From Salinibacterium sp. dk2585 (GTDB lineage Bacteria; Actinomycetota; Actinomycetes; Actinomycetales; Microbacteriaceae): a stretch of DNA of 64,000 bases. The translations under genes and the position numbers were made by a program. Location: contig NZ_CP042856.1 of NCBI RefSeq assembly GCF_008001035.1, positions 806,001 to 870,000 of the forward strand, given 5' to 3'. The notes beneath the pieces were generated by a model, which ran no database searches, had not been told where the DNA came from, and worked only from the letters and a program-made list of their open reading frames with translations. Positions 44,273-53,624 of this stretch are shown piece by piece. Within the stretch, counting starts at the first letter, position 1; each line of letters starts with the position of its first letter.

Positions 44273-45877
44273 TCAACGTGGGCGGCGACGAAACGGTGCG
44301 GATAGTGAAGTTACTTTGCGGGCGAGGGCGTAAGTCTTGCTGCGCTGGATTTCGTCAAGTGAATGGGCCGTCTCCCGAAGATTCTCTGTCAGCGCATCCG
44401 CAGCAAGTGAGAGTGGACGAACCAAGTGGTCCCGTCGCGCCAGCCTCTCGACGTCCACAGGGGCGGCGCTTGCCTCGGTGAGGAGCCTTTCCCACTCAGA
44501 AACTGCTCCATGCCGGAACAGCGCTTCGCGCTGCAGTGCTTTCTGGGGCAAATCCAGACCGAAAAGAATCTCCATGTCGTCGAGTGCGGAGTCATCTTGC
44601 AGCAGGAGAAGGTCTCCAAACTCGAGTGTCAGCCGGTAGGTCAAACTGGTATGTGGAGCTTGCGCTTGGCCCCTGGTGGACCTCAGGTCCTTATGAACCG
44701 GCGATGTGGTAACCCAGCGCAAGGCAAAGCGATTCAGAAGGAGTAACTGCTCGAGAGAGGTCACCGGGCTTGTTGTGATCGCAATATCGAACACTTCATC
44801 GATAGCCTCGCGATCGATCAGCCTCAGTGGATCGCCACAAGGTGCGGTCGTCATCTTGGCGCCCAAAGGAGGCACGACCGTAAGGTCTGCCTTGCTGCTT
44901 ACAAGACGGAGCGCCGAAAGAACGATTTCTGCTTCCCCCGGATTACCGGAGATTGATTTGCTGCCAGCGAGGTCGATGAGCACCTTCGGCTTCCGCGGGT
45001 TTCCGTCTTCGACGAGGAGATCCGCAAATCTATCGACGGCGGAATAGCCGTGCCGAATGAAGTTTGCTACAGCCCGCGGGTAGAACGGGTAACGCTCGTG
45101 CAGGATCCGTGAGTTTTTCGCCTCAAGTTCAGTTCGTTGTGCGCTGCCAAAACTCGTGCTGCCCACGTGTCGGACCAGGGCGTGGTTCGCGATCAACGAC
45201 GAGTAGCCCGCTTCATTTATGCGAAGGCAGAAGTCGTTTTCTTCGTTGTATCCCCGACCGAAGACCTCGTCAAACAGGCCAAACTCGTTGATGAGGGTGC
45301 GGCGAATCAGCAAGCAGAACCCCACCGAGACCGGAGAGATGTAGAAGCGGGGAAGTAGCGCATGAACGGCCGCGAACACCTCGTCGGTGCGCGCGGCATC
45401 TCGCTCCCCACGACTGTCGCGTTGATGAAAGGGGATGGTAGCGATGGTTGCGTCGTTGCTGCGTGGACACACGGTGCCATTCCTGGGCGAGGAGTGGAGG
45501 ACCGCCCGCATCTCGTCAAATGCACCGGCTGTCACAACGGTGTCCGAGTTCAGCAGGATGATGTCATTCGGTGAGGTGTCCAACTCAAACACTGCACGAT
45601 TGCAGGTCAAGCCGAAGCCCAGGTTGTGTGGATTTCGTTCGTAACGGAACTGAGGCTTCCCGTAGATGAGACCTCGAATGCCAGCTTCGATCGCATCGGC
45701 TTCAGGACCGCAGTCGTTGACGAGTAAGACATCGTATGTTTCAGCTGGCGCGTATTCGATGAGTGAGCGCACGCAGTCGCGCAACGAGTCCCAGTCTCCA
45801 TACACCGGAATGACGATGGTGACGCGCGACGTCCCTGCGCCGGATGGCTCATTGCTCAAGCGTGACAGTCCTTCCAA
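44273..45877 (-). CDS. Glycosyltransferase family 2 with extra C-terminal domain
   Basis: 534 residues. Residues 15-250 are a GT-A domain: VTIVIPVYGDWDSLRDCVRSL, NPHNLGFGLTCNRAV and LLNSDTVV with the metal-binding Asp. The remaining 280 residues begin LIDLAGSKSISGNPGEAE and resemble the N-terminal half of a GT-B enzyme, with no donor-binding half. The C-terminus is helical. The predicted start is TTG 45877, with TAGACT (minus strand, 45893-45898) upstream; a start a few codons later is possible. GC is clearly lower than in the rml genes. Acceptor unknown. Confidence 0.78.
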   Translation of the reverse strand: MEGLSRLSNEPSGAGTSRVTIVIPVYGDWDSLRDCVRSLIEYAPAETYDVLLVNDCGPEADAIEAGIRGLIYGKPQFRYERNPHNLGFGLTCNRAVFELDTSPNDIILLNSDTVVTAGAFDEMRAVLHSSPRNGTVCPRSNDATIATIPFHQRDSRGERDAARTDEVFAAVHALLPRFYISPVSVGFCLLIRRTLINEFGLFDEVFGRGYNEENDFCLRINEAGYSSLIANHALVRHVGSTSFGSAQRTELEAKNSRILHERYPFYPRAVANFIRHGYSAVDRFADLLVEDGNPRKPKVLIDLAGSKSISGNPGEAEIVLSALRLVSSKADLTVVPPLGAKMTTAPCGDPLRLIDREAIDEVFDIAITTSPVTSLEQLLLLNRFALRWVTTSPVHKDLRSTRGQAQAPHTSLTYRLTLEFGDLLLLQDDSALDDMEILFGLDLPQKALQREALFRHGAVSEWERLLTEASAAPVDVERLARRDHLVRPLSLAADALTENLRETAHSLDEIQRSKTYALARKVTSLSAPFRRRPR

Positions 45878-45971
45878 GTCGGCCGACTTCCGAGTCTACT
45901 CGGGGGGATTCCGAGGCCCTATGCGGACTAGATGGTGTCCTACGTATCGAACTGGAGGTCGCGCGACGCCC

Positions 45972-45977
45972 TAGTCT
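45972..45977 (+). promoter_or_regulatory. Candidate -10 element TAGTCT of the GT4 pair
   Basis: TAGTCT is followed by 6 nt and GTG 45984. This selects GTG 45984 over the in-frame GTG 45978 and matches the N-terminus of the paralogue downstream. Confidence 0.5.
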
Positions 45978-45983
45978 GTGTGG

Positions 45984-47342
45984 GTGAGGGTTCTCGTCTT
46001 TTCGCACAGCTCCGCAGTCGACAACCTCGGTGGCGCCGAGAGATCGCTTCTAGAGTTCCTTGATGCGTGGCGCGCGGTGGATCCTGAACTTGAGGTCTTC
46101 GTCGTTTCGCGCACTCCGTCCGGGCACCTGCAACCGGAATTAGACCGCCGTGGTATCCCATGGATGAACCTGCGATTCCACTCGGTCGTTCGCCATCGGA
46201 AAGCTACTACCGACGAGCACATTTACCGTTCGGCCCGGGATGACTTCGCCGCGGTACGAGCACTTGAGCAGTTCATCTCAGGATTCGAGCCCGACCTGGT
46301 TATCACTAACACGATCGTGGCGCCCTGGGCTGCCCTCGCGGCGAAACTCAGCGGGGTGCCTCACGTTTGGTTCCCGCGGGAGTATGGGGATGGCCACGAA
46401 TTCCAGATACCTGCGGAGGACGTATTCGAGGACATCGGGACACTATCTGACCTAGTCGTAACCAATTCCCGCTCGCTGCGGGATTTTCTCTCGGAATGGG
46501 TCGAAGCGGAGAAACTTGCGGTGCTCTACCCCCGCATCGACATCGCAGAAGGCAACCCGCCGAATCCCCAGTGGCCTTTTCCTGAGTCCGCCGCCGAACG
46601 CCCCCTCCGCTTGGTATGTGTAGGAAGGATCGCCAAGTCGAAAGGGCAGGCGCGAGCTGTTCGTGCCGTGGCTGGCCTCAAACTGCTCGATGTTCATGTT
46701 GAGCTGGTATTGGTGGGCTCGGCAGCGGACGAGGACCGACGCGAACTGGAGACGCTGGTCGAGGCGAGCGGCGTAGGTGATCGCGTCCGGCTGACAGGAG
46801 AGCTGGAAGATCCCCGTCCGGTCGTCATGGCTGCGGACCTCGGCTTGGTCGTTTCAGACAGCGAGGGCTTCGGGCGCGTAACAGTGGAGTTCATGGCCGC
46901 AGGCAAGCCGGTCATTGGAACCGCGACGGGGGCGACGGTGGAGCTGGTCGACGATGGAGTGACCGGAGCGCTATTCGACCCGAAAGACTCCGATTCCTTG
47001 GCGAGAGCAATTCGTCGCTACGCCGATGAGCCCGGCTTGGCCGCCCGGCACGGCGAGGCTGCTTGGAGAACGCTTCGGGATGACATCGCATCTCGCCACA
47101 CTCTCCCACCACTGTTGGCCCGATTTGCAGACGTCACCGCTGCAGGGTCGGCGCCGTTACCGGGGCTTCCGCGAATCATGGCGTATTGGATGTCGCTGCC
47201 CACGACCGCGGTCAACCTTCTGACGGCGACCGGAGGCATGGTCGACCCACGGACGTCTTTGACATGGAAGGTCGGGCGCATGGCGATGGCGGGGCCGCGC
47301 ACACTCCTTCGACTCCTCAGGAAGGGAAGTGGCCAAGCATGA
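45984..47342 (+). CDS. Glycosyltransferase family 4, first of a tandem pair
   Basis: 452 residues, GT-B fold. VRVLVFSHSSAVDNLGGAE forms the N-terminal glycine loop; the donor half has VCVGRIAKSKGQA and SDSEGFGRVTVEFMAAGKPVIG with the family Glu pair. The next gene has the same length and aligned motifs, so the two are tandem paralogues. Start set by a TAGTCT element and by that alignment. Overlaps the second copy by 4 bp. Linkage specificity unknown. Confidence 0.87.
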   Translation: MRVLVFSHSSAVDNLGGAERSLLEFLDAWRAVDPELEVFVVSRTPSGHLQPELDRRGIPWMNLRFHSVVRHRKATTDEHIYRSARDDFAAVRALEQFISGFEPDLVITNTIVAPWAALAAKLSGVPHVWFPREYGDGHEFQIPAEDVFEDIGTLSDLVVTNSRSLRDFLSEWVEAEKLAVLYPRIDIAEGNPPNPQWPFPESAAERPLRLVCVGRIAKSKGQARAVRAVAGLKLLDVHVELVLVGSAADEDRRELETLVEASGVGDRVRLTGELEDPRPVVMAADLGLVVSDSEGFGRVTVEFMAAGKPVIGTATGATVELVDDGVTGALFDPKDSDSLARAIRRYADEPGLAARHGEAAWRTLRDDIASRHTLPPLLARFADVTAAGSAPLPGLPRIMAYWMSLPTTAVNLLTATGGMVDPRTSLTWKVGRMAMAGPRTLLRLLRKGSGQA

Positions 47343-48697
47343 GAGTCATGTTCATTTCTCACAGCTCTGCGAATGATGGGTTCGGCGGTGGCGAACTGAC
47401 ACTCCTGAACCTCATCGATCGCTGGCGTGAACTTCGACCTGAGGTCGACTTCTTCGTCGTTTCGAGGAGCCCCGAGGGCATGATGCAGGCAGAGTTCGAC
47501 AGGCGAGGAGTGTCGCATCGAGCCCTCCCCTTCGACGCTTGGGTACTTCCGATGATTCGTGAACGGCCAATCGACGTGATCATGACCGCTCGAATGGACT
47601 CGGAGGCGGTATCCGCTATCGCCAGCCTGATTCGAGAGTATGAGCCGGACCTCGTAGTGACGAACACGATCGTGGCGCCCTGGGGGGCGATCGCGGCAAA
47701 GATGGAACGGGTGGCGCACGCGTGGTTGGTGCATGAGTTCGGCGATTTGGACCATGGGCTGAAGTTCCGCATTGGTCGGAAGCGGACCTTCGAGGACATA
47801 GGGATCCTTTCCGAAGTGGTCGTCGCGAATTCAGAGGCGGTACGCGACCACATTGCGCAATGGGTGGATGCTTCGAAGGTGACTATCGCGTACCCCGCGA
47901 ATGACCTTCCTCGCGCTCGGGCGCTGGCGGGAAACCGGCGCGCTGAGAAAGCGGAGTCTCCGGAAGTGCTCCGAACCGTTCTCGTTGGTCGACTCGGGCA
48001 GTCCAAGGGACAGTGGCGTCTGCTTCGCGCAATTGCAGCGTTGAGGGGCGAAGGCGTGCAAATCGCCGCGGATCTTGTCGGGCCAGCAGGGTCAGCCGAA
48101 CTGGAGGAGATCCACGAGCTAATCGACGTCTTGGGTCTTTCTCACTGCGTGACCATCACTGGCGAGACCGACAACCCCTTCGCGCACATGGCTGAGGCAG
48201 ATGTCGCAGTCATGGCATCGACGTGCGAAGCCTTCGGCCGGGTCACGCTTGAGTATCAGGCACTGGGCGTGCCCGTGATCGCCGCGCGGTCGGGCGCGAA
48301 TCCGGAACTCGTCACCGAGGGAGAGACCGGGTGGCTCTTCGAGCCGGACGATATCTCAGATTTGGTGCGGGTCCTGCGAGAAGCGCACGAGGACAGGACC
48401 GAACTGCGCCGCAGAGGAGCCGCGGCTGCGCGCGCCGTGGAAGAGCGGCTCGAGAACGCATATCCCGTATCGGATCTCATCGAGCGCTTGGAACAGGCTG
48501 TCAAGACGGGCAGTCTGCCGCTTCGTCGCCTCCCGAATCTCACTCGCGAATGGCTCAATCTGCCTAACGTCGTTGAGCGTCATCGTAGAGAAGTCACTGC
48601 AATGCAAGCTGCGGTCCACCAGTCGGAAACGTGGCGGGCGGGCCGGATCTTAGTGGCCCCACTTCGTTTCATCGCCCGCCTCGTTCGCCTGCGGTGA
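47339..48697 (+). CDS. Glycosyltransferase family 4, second of a tandem pair
   Basis: Also 452 residues. MRVMFISHSSANDGFGGGE at the N-terminus, LVGRLGQSKGQW and STCEAFGRVTLEYQALGVPVIA in the donor half. Both copies share LVVTNTIVAPWGA-like segments and SHSSA starts, so they descend from a recent duplication but have diverged through most of the length. ATG 47339 lies in the ATGA junction with the first copy, behind GGAAG. Confidence 0.87.
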   Translation: MRVMFISHSSANDGFGGGELTLLNLIDRWRELRPEVDFFVVSRSPEGMMQAEFDRRGVSHRALPFDAWVLPMIRERPIDVIMTARMDSEAVSAIASLIREYEPDLVVTNTIVAPWGAIAAKMERVAHAWLVHEFGDLDHGLKFRIGRKRTFEDIGILSEVVVANSEAVRDHIAQWVDASKVTIAYPANDLPRARALAGNRRAEKAESPEVLRTVLVGRLGQSKGQWRLLRAIAALRGEGVQIAADLVGPAGSAELEEIHELIDVLGLSHCVTITGETDNPFAHMAEADVAVMASTCEAFGRVTLEYQALGVPVIAARSGANPELVTEGETGWLFEPDDISDLVRVLREAHEDRTELRRRGAAAARAVEERLENAYPVSDLIERLEQAVKTGSLPLRRLPNLTREWLNLPNVVERHRREVTAMQAAVHQSETWRAGRILVAPLRFIARLVRLR

Positions 48698-48713
48698 CCC
48701 AGTCACCCTTCAG

Positions 48714-48719
48714 TAGACT
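48714..48719 (+). promoter_or_regulatory. Candidate -10 element TAGACT of the Wzy/ligase-like gene
   Basis: TAGACT is followed by 6 nt and GTG 48726, just after the end of the GT4 pair. Confidence 0.5.
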
Positions 48720-48725
48720 CAGTCG

Positions 48726-50021
48726 GTGACTGATTCCGCTGTTCCTCGCGTCTCCCGGTCAGGAACCCAACTGGCCTTCGTGAAGGCTCAGCTTGACGAG
48801 TTCTTGTTCGGACTCGCTGTCATCGTGGGGTTCGTCGGACTGATGGAGCCACGTCACCTTTGGGGGCGTTACTCGATCCTCGAGTCTGCGCTGGCCGTGC
48901 TCGTGCTGTCCTTGGTCGCCTGGCGGTATTCGCCTCGCAGGCCAAGGGTTCCACTTCTCTTGCCGCTCGGCGGGCTGTTGCTACTCATGGCGGCCTCGGC
49001 TCTCTGGAGCTACGCGTCGTGGGAAACGGTAAGAGACGTCACTACTTACGCGATTCTGGCGCTGGGCGCCTGGGTCATCGTTCGATCAGCACGGCTGCAG
49101 ACGGTCGTGCTCGCAATCGTGGTCGCTGGGGCACTGGTGCTCGGCGCCTCGACTGCCCTACTTCTTGTGAGTCCTGCCGACGCGCTCTTCTACGAGACGA
49201 GTGGCTTCCAGGGAATCTATGGCAATCGCAATACGCTCGCGTTCGTCATGACCCTCGCGCTCCCTGCAGCTCTCACGGTCCGAGTTTCGGGATGGCTTGG
49301 CGCGATAGCAAAGTTCGCGGCTGCGACCGCGTTCCTCATCGCGATCGGCTTCACGCTTTCGAAGTCAAGCTGGATAGTGGCTGCTGTCGTCGTCCTGTCG
49401 TGGATCGGGCTTGGGCTGCTCCGTCGCAGGCGGGCTGCGGGGATCCTCTTTTTCGGAGTCCTCGCCCTCGGTGCTGCTCTCGCAATGGCGAACTTTTCCC
49501 GTGTCCTTCTCTTACTTGGCAAGAGTGACACGATAAACGGCCGTACCGGAATCTGGACGGGTGTGCTCGATGCGATCGCACAGAGGCCGATTGTCGGCTT
49601 CGGCTGGTCGCGTTCCTGGCCAGCAGGATCTCCGCACAGCGAGCGTGTGTCACAAGAACTAGCAGCGGGGCACGTCGTTTTTCATGCACACAACGAGCTG
49701 CTCAACTGGCTCGTGACACTCGGGGTTCTGGGGGCGGTGCTTGTCCTGGTGCTTTATGTTTTCGCTGTTTGCGCCGGTATACGCATCTGGTGGGGTAACC
49801 AACAGGCGGTGTTTCTCTGGCTGCCCATAACCGCTGTGGCTGTGATTGCCCGCGGTTTCAGTGACATCAGCGAAACCAATGCGCAGGGGTGGTTCGTCTT
49901 CATGTTGGTGCTTGCATCCTGCGCGAAGTACCTGCCAGTTGACTCACGCATCGCTCGGTCTCGTGTCTTATTGAGCGGTCGGTCTGAATCAGCGGAGCCT
50001 GGAGCGGTACCGAGACCGTAG
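48726..50021 (+). CDS. O-antigen polymerase/ligase family membrane protein (Wzy/WaaL-like), copy one
   Basis: 431 residues with about ten to twelve transmembrane helices. The large external loop carries GRTGIWTGVLDAI, GFGWSRSWPAG and HAHNELLNWLVTLGVLG, the pattern of the Wzy_C/O-antigen ligase domain with the conserved His and Asn. It would polymerise or transfer lipid-linked repeat units outside the membrane. A second protein of this kind is encoded at 59951. Which one is polymerase and which ligase cannot be told. Confidence 0.82.
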   Translation: MTDSAVPRVSRSGTQLAFVKAQLDEFLFGLAVIVGFVGLMEPRHLWGRYSILESALAVLVLSLVAWRYSPRRPRVPLLLPLGGLLLLMAASALWSYASWETVRDVTTYAILALGAWVIVRSARLQTVVLAIVVAGALVLGASTALLLVSPADALFYETSGFQGIYGNRNTLAFVMTLALPAALTVRVSGWLGAIAKFAAATAFLIAIGFTLSKSSWIVAAVVVLSWIGLGLLRRRRAAGILFFGVLALGAALAMANFSRVLLLLGKSDTINGRTGIWTGVLDAIAQRPIVGFGWSRSWPAGSPHSERVSQELAAGHVVFHAHNELLNWLVTLGVLGAVLVLVLYVFAVCAGIRIWWGNQQAVFLWLPITAVAVIARGFSDISETNAQGWFVFMLVLASCAKYLPVDSRIARSRVLLSGRSESAEPGAVPRP

Positions 50022-50125
50022 GGATGGCCGATTTGGCGTCAACTGACGGCGGCGCGTGACACAACGAATAGACTGGGTCACCGCGACAAAGCGATAGCTC
50101 CGTTGGAGCGGGAACGGTTGGATGC

Positions 50126-51391
50126 ATGTCAGAGGCACAGAAGCTCGTCGTTGTAGGCCAGGGATACGTCGGACTTCCCGTAGCGATGCGCGCGGTCACG
50201 CAGGGGTTTGACGTCGTCGGGGTTGATCTCGACGCGAGTCGTGTCGATCGCCTGCTATCTGGGGAGTCGTTCGTTGACGACATCACTCATGACGAACTGA
50301 AGGCAGCCTTGGAATCCGGTCGGTACCGTCCCTCGGTCGACTACGCAGTCGCGGAGTCTTTTGACTTCGCGGTGATCACGGTGCCAACGCCATTGAGGGA
50401 AGGGCTGCCCGATCTGACGTTCATCGAAGAATCGGCGAAGTCGCTGGCGGTATATCTCAAGAAGCAGGCGACGGTGATTCTCGAGTCGACGACATACCCG
50501 GGCACGACCGAAGAGCTTCTTGTCCCCATTCTGGAAGCGGGTTCCGGCCTCAAGGCCGGGAGTGACTTCTACGTCGGCTACAGCCCCGAGCGCATCGATC
50601 CAGGCAACAAGGTCTGGGGGTTCGTCGAGACACCGAAGGTCGTTTCCGGAATCGATGTCCAATCGCTCGAGAAGGTCGAGGGTTTCTACGACCGTCTCGT
50701 GGACACAACAGTGCCGGTCAGTTCTCCCAAAGAGGCGGAGCTGACCAAGTTGCTGGAGAATACCTTCCGGCACGTCAACATCGCGCTCGTTAACGAGCTG
50801 GCGATCTTCGCGCAGAAGCTGGGCGTGAACGTTTGGGAATCGATTGAAGCTGCCAGCACGAAGCCTTTCGGGTACATGAAGTTCACCCCAGGACCTGGCG
50901 TCGGGGGGCACTGCCTCCCCGTAGATCCGAGCTATCTCTCTTGGCAAGTGAGGCGGAAGCTCGGGCAGAACTTCCGATTCGTGGAGCTTGCGAACGATGT
51001 CAATGACCACATGCCCGACTACGTCGTGCAACGGCTCATGCTGATCCTCAATCGTTCGCAGCGCGCCATCAGCGGCTCTAAGGTCGCCTTAGTCGGGCTC
51101 TCGTACAAGAAGAACACTGGCGACATTCGAGAGTCACCCTCTCTGAAGATCATCGAGCTGCTCCAGGAATACGGCGCTGTGGTCATCGGAGTCGACGAGC
51201 GAGTGGAGGCTGCTCGGTGGCCTAAGGGCGTCGAGAGGATGGCCCTCAACGAGGACCTCATCCGTTCTGTGGATGCTGCGATCCTTGTCACCGACCACGA
51301 CGATTTCGATCTCTCCGTGCTCGAAAACATCGATACTCCGGTCCTGGACACCAAGAACAAGATCAGTGGCAGAAACGTCGAGCGGTTGTAA
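50126..51391 (+). CDS. Nucleotide-sugar dehydrogenase (UDP-HexNAc type, WbpA/WecC-like)
   Basis: Four-electron oxidation of a UDP-sugar to the uronic acid. 421 residues with VVVGQGYVGLPVA at the N-terminus, ENTFRHVNIALVNELA with catalytic Lys/Asn neighbourhood, and GVGGHCLPVDPSYLSW with the catalytic Cys. The GHCLPVDP form and ST(T)YPGTTEE fit UDP-N-acetylhexosamine dehydrogenases rather than UDP-glucose dehydrogenase, which is encoded separately at 26712. A -10-like TAGACT lies at 50069-50074, giving a leader of about 45 nt. Supplies an acidic sugar for the locus. Confidence 0.88.
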   Translation: MSEAQKLVVVGQGYVGLPVAMRAVTQGFDVVGVDLDASRVDRLLSGESFVDDITHDELKAALESGRYRPSVDYAVAESFDFAVITVPTPLREGLPDLTFIEESAKSLAVYLKKQATVILESTTYPGTTEELLVPILEAGSGLKAGSDFYVGYSPERIDPGNKVWGFVETPKVVSGIDVQSLEKVEGFYDRLVDTTVPVSSPKEAELTKLLENTFRHVNIALVNELAIFAQKLGVNVWESIEAASTKPFGYMKFTPGPGVGGHCLPVDPSYLSWQVRRKLGQNFRFVELANDVNDHMPDYVVQRLMLILNRSQRAISGSKVALVGLSYKKNTGDIRESPSLKIIELLQEYGAVVIGVDERVEAARWPKGVERMALNEDLIRSVDAAILVTDHDDFDLSVLENIDTPVLDTKNKISGRNVERL

Positions 51392-51418
51392 GACGTTGGA
51401 TGTCCGCGAGGCCGCCCT

Positions 51419-52567
51419 GTGAGGACTGTTTTCGGACTCGTCGCAAATGCCGGGTATGTCCTGGCTGTCCAGATCCTCGCACTCGTAACGCTGGACCCGG
51501 CGGACTACGGAGCCTTTTCGCTGCAGTATCTCGTGTTTGCGTTGGGTAGTTCGCTCTCACTTTCACTCATCAGTGAGGCTTGGCTACGTCACGATACGCA
51601 ATCGGGAGTGCGAAGCCCTTGGCGAGACTACGGTAATGCGACGCTCTTCCTCGCGCTGTCGCTCGGAGGGCTTACAGTTATCGTTTCTGCATTGGTGCCC
51701 GCTCTCAGTGATGTTGCGGTGATCGGCGCCCTCGCGGTCGCGGCATCCGTCTATCGTGTGAGCGTTCGGTACTACGCGGTGAGGTGCAAAGCGCCGGTGC
51801 TCGTGTCGGACCTGTCCGGCCTCGTCGTAACCGTGGCAGTCTGGGTTTGGTTCGCTGTGCTTGGCGACTGGTCGCTATTGGGTATGTCCACGGCGTGGGC
51901 CCTTGGTGCTGTGGCCTCGGCGTTGACCTCGAGACTTCCACCGCTACCCTCCGTGTCCCTCTTACGTTCCTGGTTCTCTGACAAGCGCACGCACATTCGG
52001 CCGCTTCTTCGCGACTCAGTCTTGATGGACGCTGGTGCGATCGGGACTCCATATCTTCTTGCACCTCTGCTGGGCGTCGCACAATTCGGTACCTACCGCG
52101 CGGTGTCGAACGTGGCTGCTCCCGTACGCCTCGTCCTCACACCGCTGAGGCCGAAGATCGCGATGCTTGCGCAGGAACCACAGACGCTCAAACGTCACGC
52201 GCTCGTTGTGGCAGCAGCCGTCCTCCTGGCGCTGTGCGCATACGGTGCACTCGTGGTGATCTCAGTAGCCCAGCTCGATCTTGGCACCCTCAATGAACTG
52301 GGCAATTTTGCACTTCCAACCGCCATATTTGTAGCGGCGAACTTCCTTGGCACGTTCCACTACATCGTGGCTCGCGCCGGGCTGAATGGCACCGGGCTTC
52401 TCCTCGGACGCCTGGTACAGACCGTATTTGCGATAGCCGGACCGCTCATCGGCTTTGCAGTCGGTGGACTGGGTGGTGCCATCTGGGGCTACGCCCTAGT
52501 GACCGTGGTTTCTGCGGTCACGTGGGCGGTATTGGTATCTCGTCCGCGGTGGCGGTCGACGCACTGA
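51419..52567 (+). CDS. Polysaccharide flippase-like membrane protein (Wzx/MOP type)
   Basis: 382 residues, mostly hydrophobic, with about ten to twelve helices and no soluble domain. The N-terminus LVANAGYVLAVQILALVTLDPADYGAFSLQYLVFALGSS has the shape of Wzx-type flippases. It is shorter than usual for this family (often 420-500). GTG 51419 lies 28 bp after the dehydrogenase stop. It would flip the lipid-linked unit for the Wzy-like proteins. Assignment rests on hydropathy, context and weak motifs. Confidence 0.7.
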   Translation: MRTVFGLVANAGYVLAVQILALVTLDPADYGAFSLQYLVFALGSSLSLSLISEAWLRHDTQSGVRSPWRDYGNATLFLALSLGGLTVIVSALVPALSDVAVIGALAVAASVYRVSVRYYAVRCKAPVLVSDLSGLVVTVAVWVWFAVLGDWSLLGMSTAWALGAVASALTSRLPPLPSVSLLRSWFSDKRTHIRPLLRDSVLMDAGAIGTPYLLAPLLGVAQFGTYRAVSNVAAPVRLVLTPLRPKIAMLAQEPQTLKRHALVVAAAVLLALCAYGALVVISVAQLDLGTLNELGNFALPTAIFVAANFLGTFHYIVARAGLNGTGLLLGRLVQTVFAIAGPLIGFAVGGLGGAIWGYALVTVVSAVTWAVLVSRPRWRSTH

Positions 52568-52586
52568 GCACTCGGCCTGTGGCGTC

Positions 52587-53615
52587 CTACGGCTTGACTG
52601 TGTCCAACCACTTGTCCTGCCACGCCGAGAAGCTGTAGTTCTCACTGATGTGGGCCCATGCAGTCATGCCGCGCTGTTCACGGCGTTCGCTCGATTCCCG
52701 CAGTAGGGCCGACATGGCGTCGAACCACTCGTCCTCAGTCTCGGGAGCGAGACCATCGGCGCCTGCGAGCACCGGCCGATTTGCCCCTACAGGGCTGCCG
52801 ACGAGCGGAAGCCCGGCGGCCCCGTACTGAAGGAGTTTGTATGCACACTTGCCACGTTCCCAGTCGGTGTCGTCGAGAGGCATGATGCCGAAATCCGCTC
52901 CGGCGAGATGCCGAGCGAAGTGCGGATCCCAATCAACCCGGTCAACGATGCGATCAAGGGAACCCAGACTTGCTGCTCCGGCACTGATCATGGTTAGCCG
53001 CAGACCGGTCAGGCTGTTGATTCGCAGAAGCGCGCTGGAGATCAGGTCAAGATAGCGCTCCGTGCTTGGAGAGCCGAGCCAGAGGGCGCGAGGAGTGGAA
53101 GAGAGGTCATAGTTCGTTTTGCGTGGGTAGCTCGCCGGGTCGACACAACTCGGAATCACCGAAACGTTGGGGTTGAAGGCTGCCGCCGAATCCGCGAGGA
53201 ACTCATTACCTGCGACCACGGTGTCTGCCGCAGACACAGCCTTTCGCCAGATCAGCGGCTTCGGCCACAAGGCAGTCGCTGCAGAATGCGGAGCCAGCAT
53301 CAGCGCGTCATCGAAGTCGTAGACACCGTGACGAGCCGCTCTCAGAATACGATCCTCTATGCCCCCTCGGCTGAAAGGGCTCGCCTGCCGTGACAGTAAT
53401 ACGGTGTCATCGGCTACCCTCCGCGGGAGCGCGCGTAAGCGTAATTCAGCTGTTGCCACGCCCGGTAGCTTCCTCACGAGACTGGACAGTCGATTGTCAG
53501 ATCCAGAAACGTACGTCTCCATGGAACGCGGCTCGAGCCCGAGCCAGTCGAGCCAGTCGAACACGCGCACACGCGCACTCCCTGCCATGCGCCCGTAGGC
53601 GGTCACCGTGTACAC
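52587..53615 (-). CDS. Glycosyltransferase, GT-B fold
   Basis: 342 residues. GVYDFDDALMLAP in the first half and FGIMPLDDTDWERGKCAYKLLQYGAAGLPLVGSPVG in the donor half (key residues GKCAYKLLQY and the Gly-Pro turn) match family 4-like transferases. GTG 53615 start. Last gene of the long minus-strand operon that begins at 62326. Specificity unknown. Confidence 0.75.
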   Translation of the reverse strand: MYTVTAYGRMAGSARVRVFDWLDWLGLEPRSMETYVSGSDNRLSSLVRKLPGVATAELRLRALPRRVADDTVLLSRQASPFSRGGIEDRILRAARHGVYDFDDALMLAPHSAATALWPKPLIWRKAVSAADTVVAGNEFLADSAAAFNPNVSVIPSCVDPASYPRKTNYDLSSTPRALWLGSPSTERYLDLISSALLRINSLTGLRLTMISAGAASLGSLDRIVDRVDWDPHFARHLAGADFGIMPLDDTDWERGKCAYKLLQYGAAGLPLVGSPVGANRPVLAGADGLAPETEDEWFDAMSALLRESSERREQRGMTAWAHISENYSFSAWQDKWLDTVKP

Positions 53616-53624
53616 CAGACGCTC

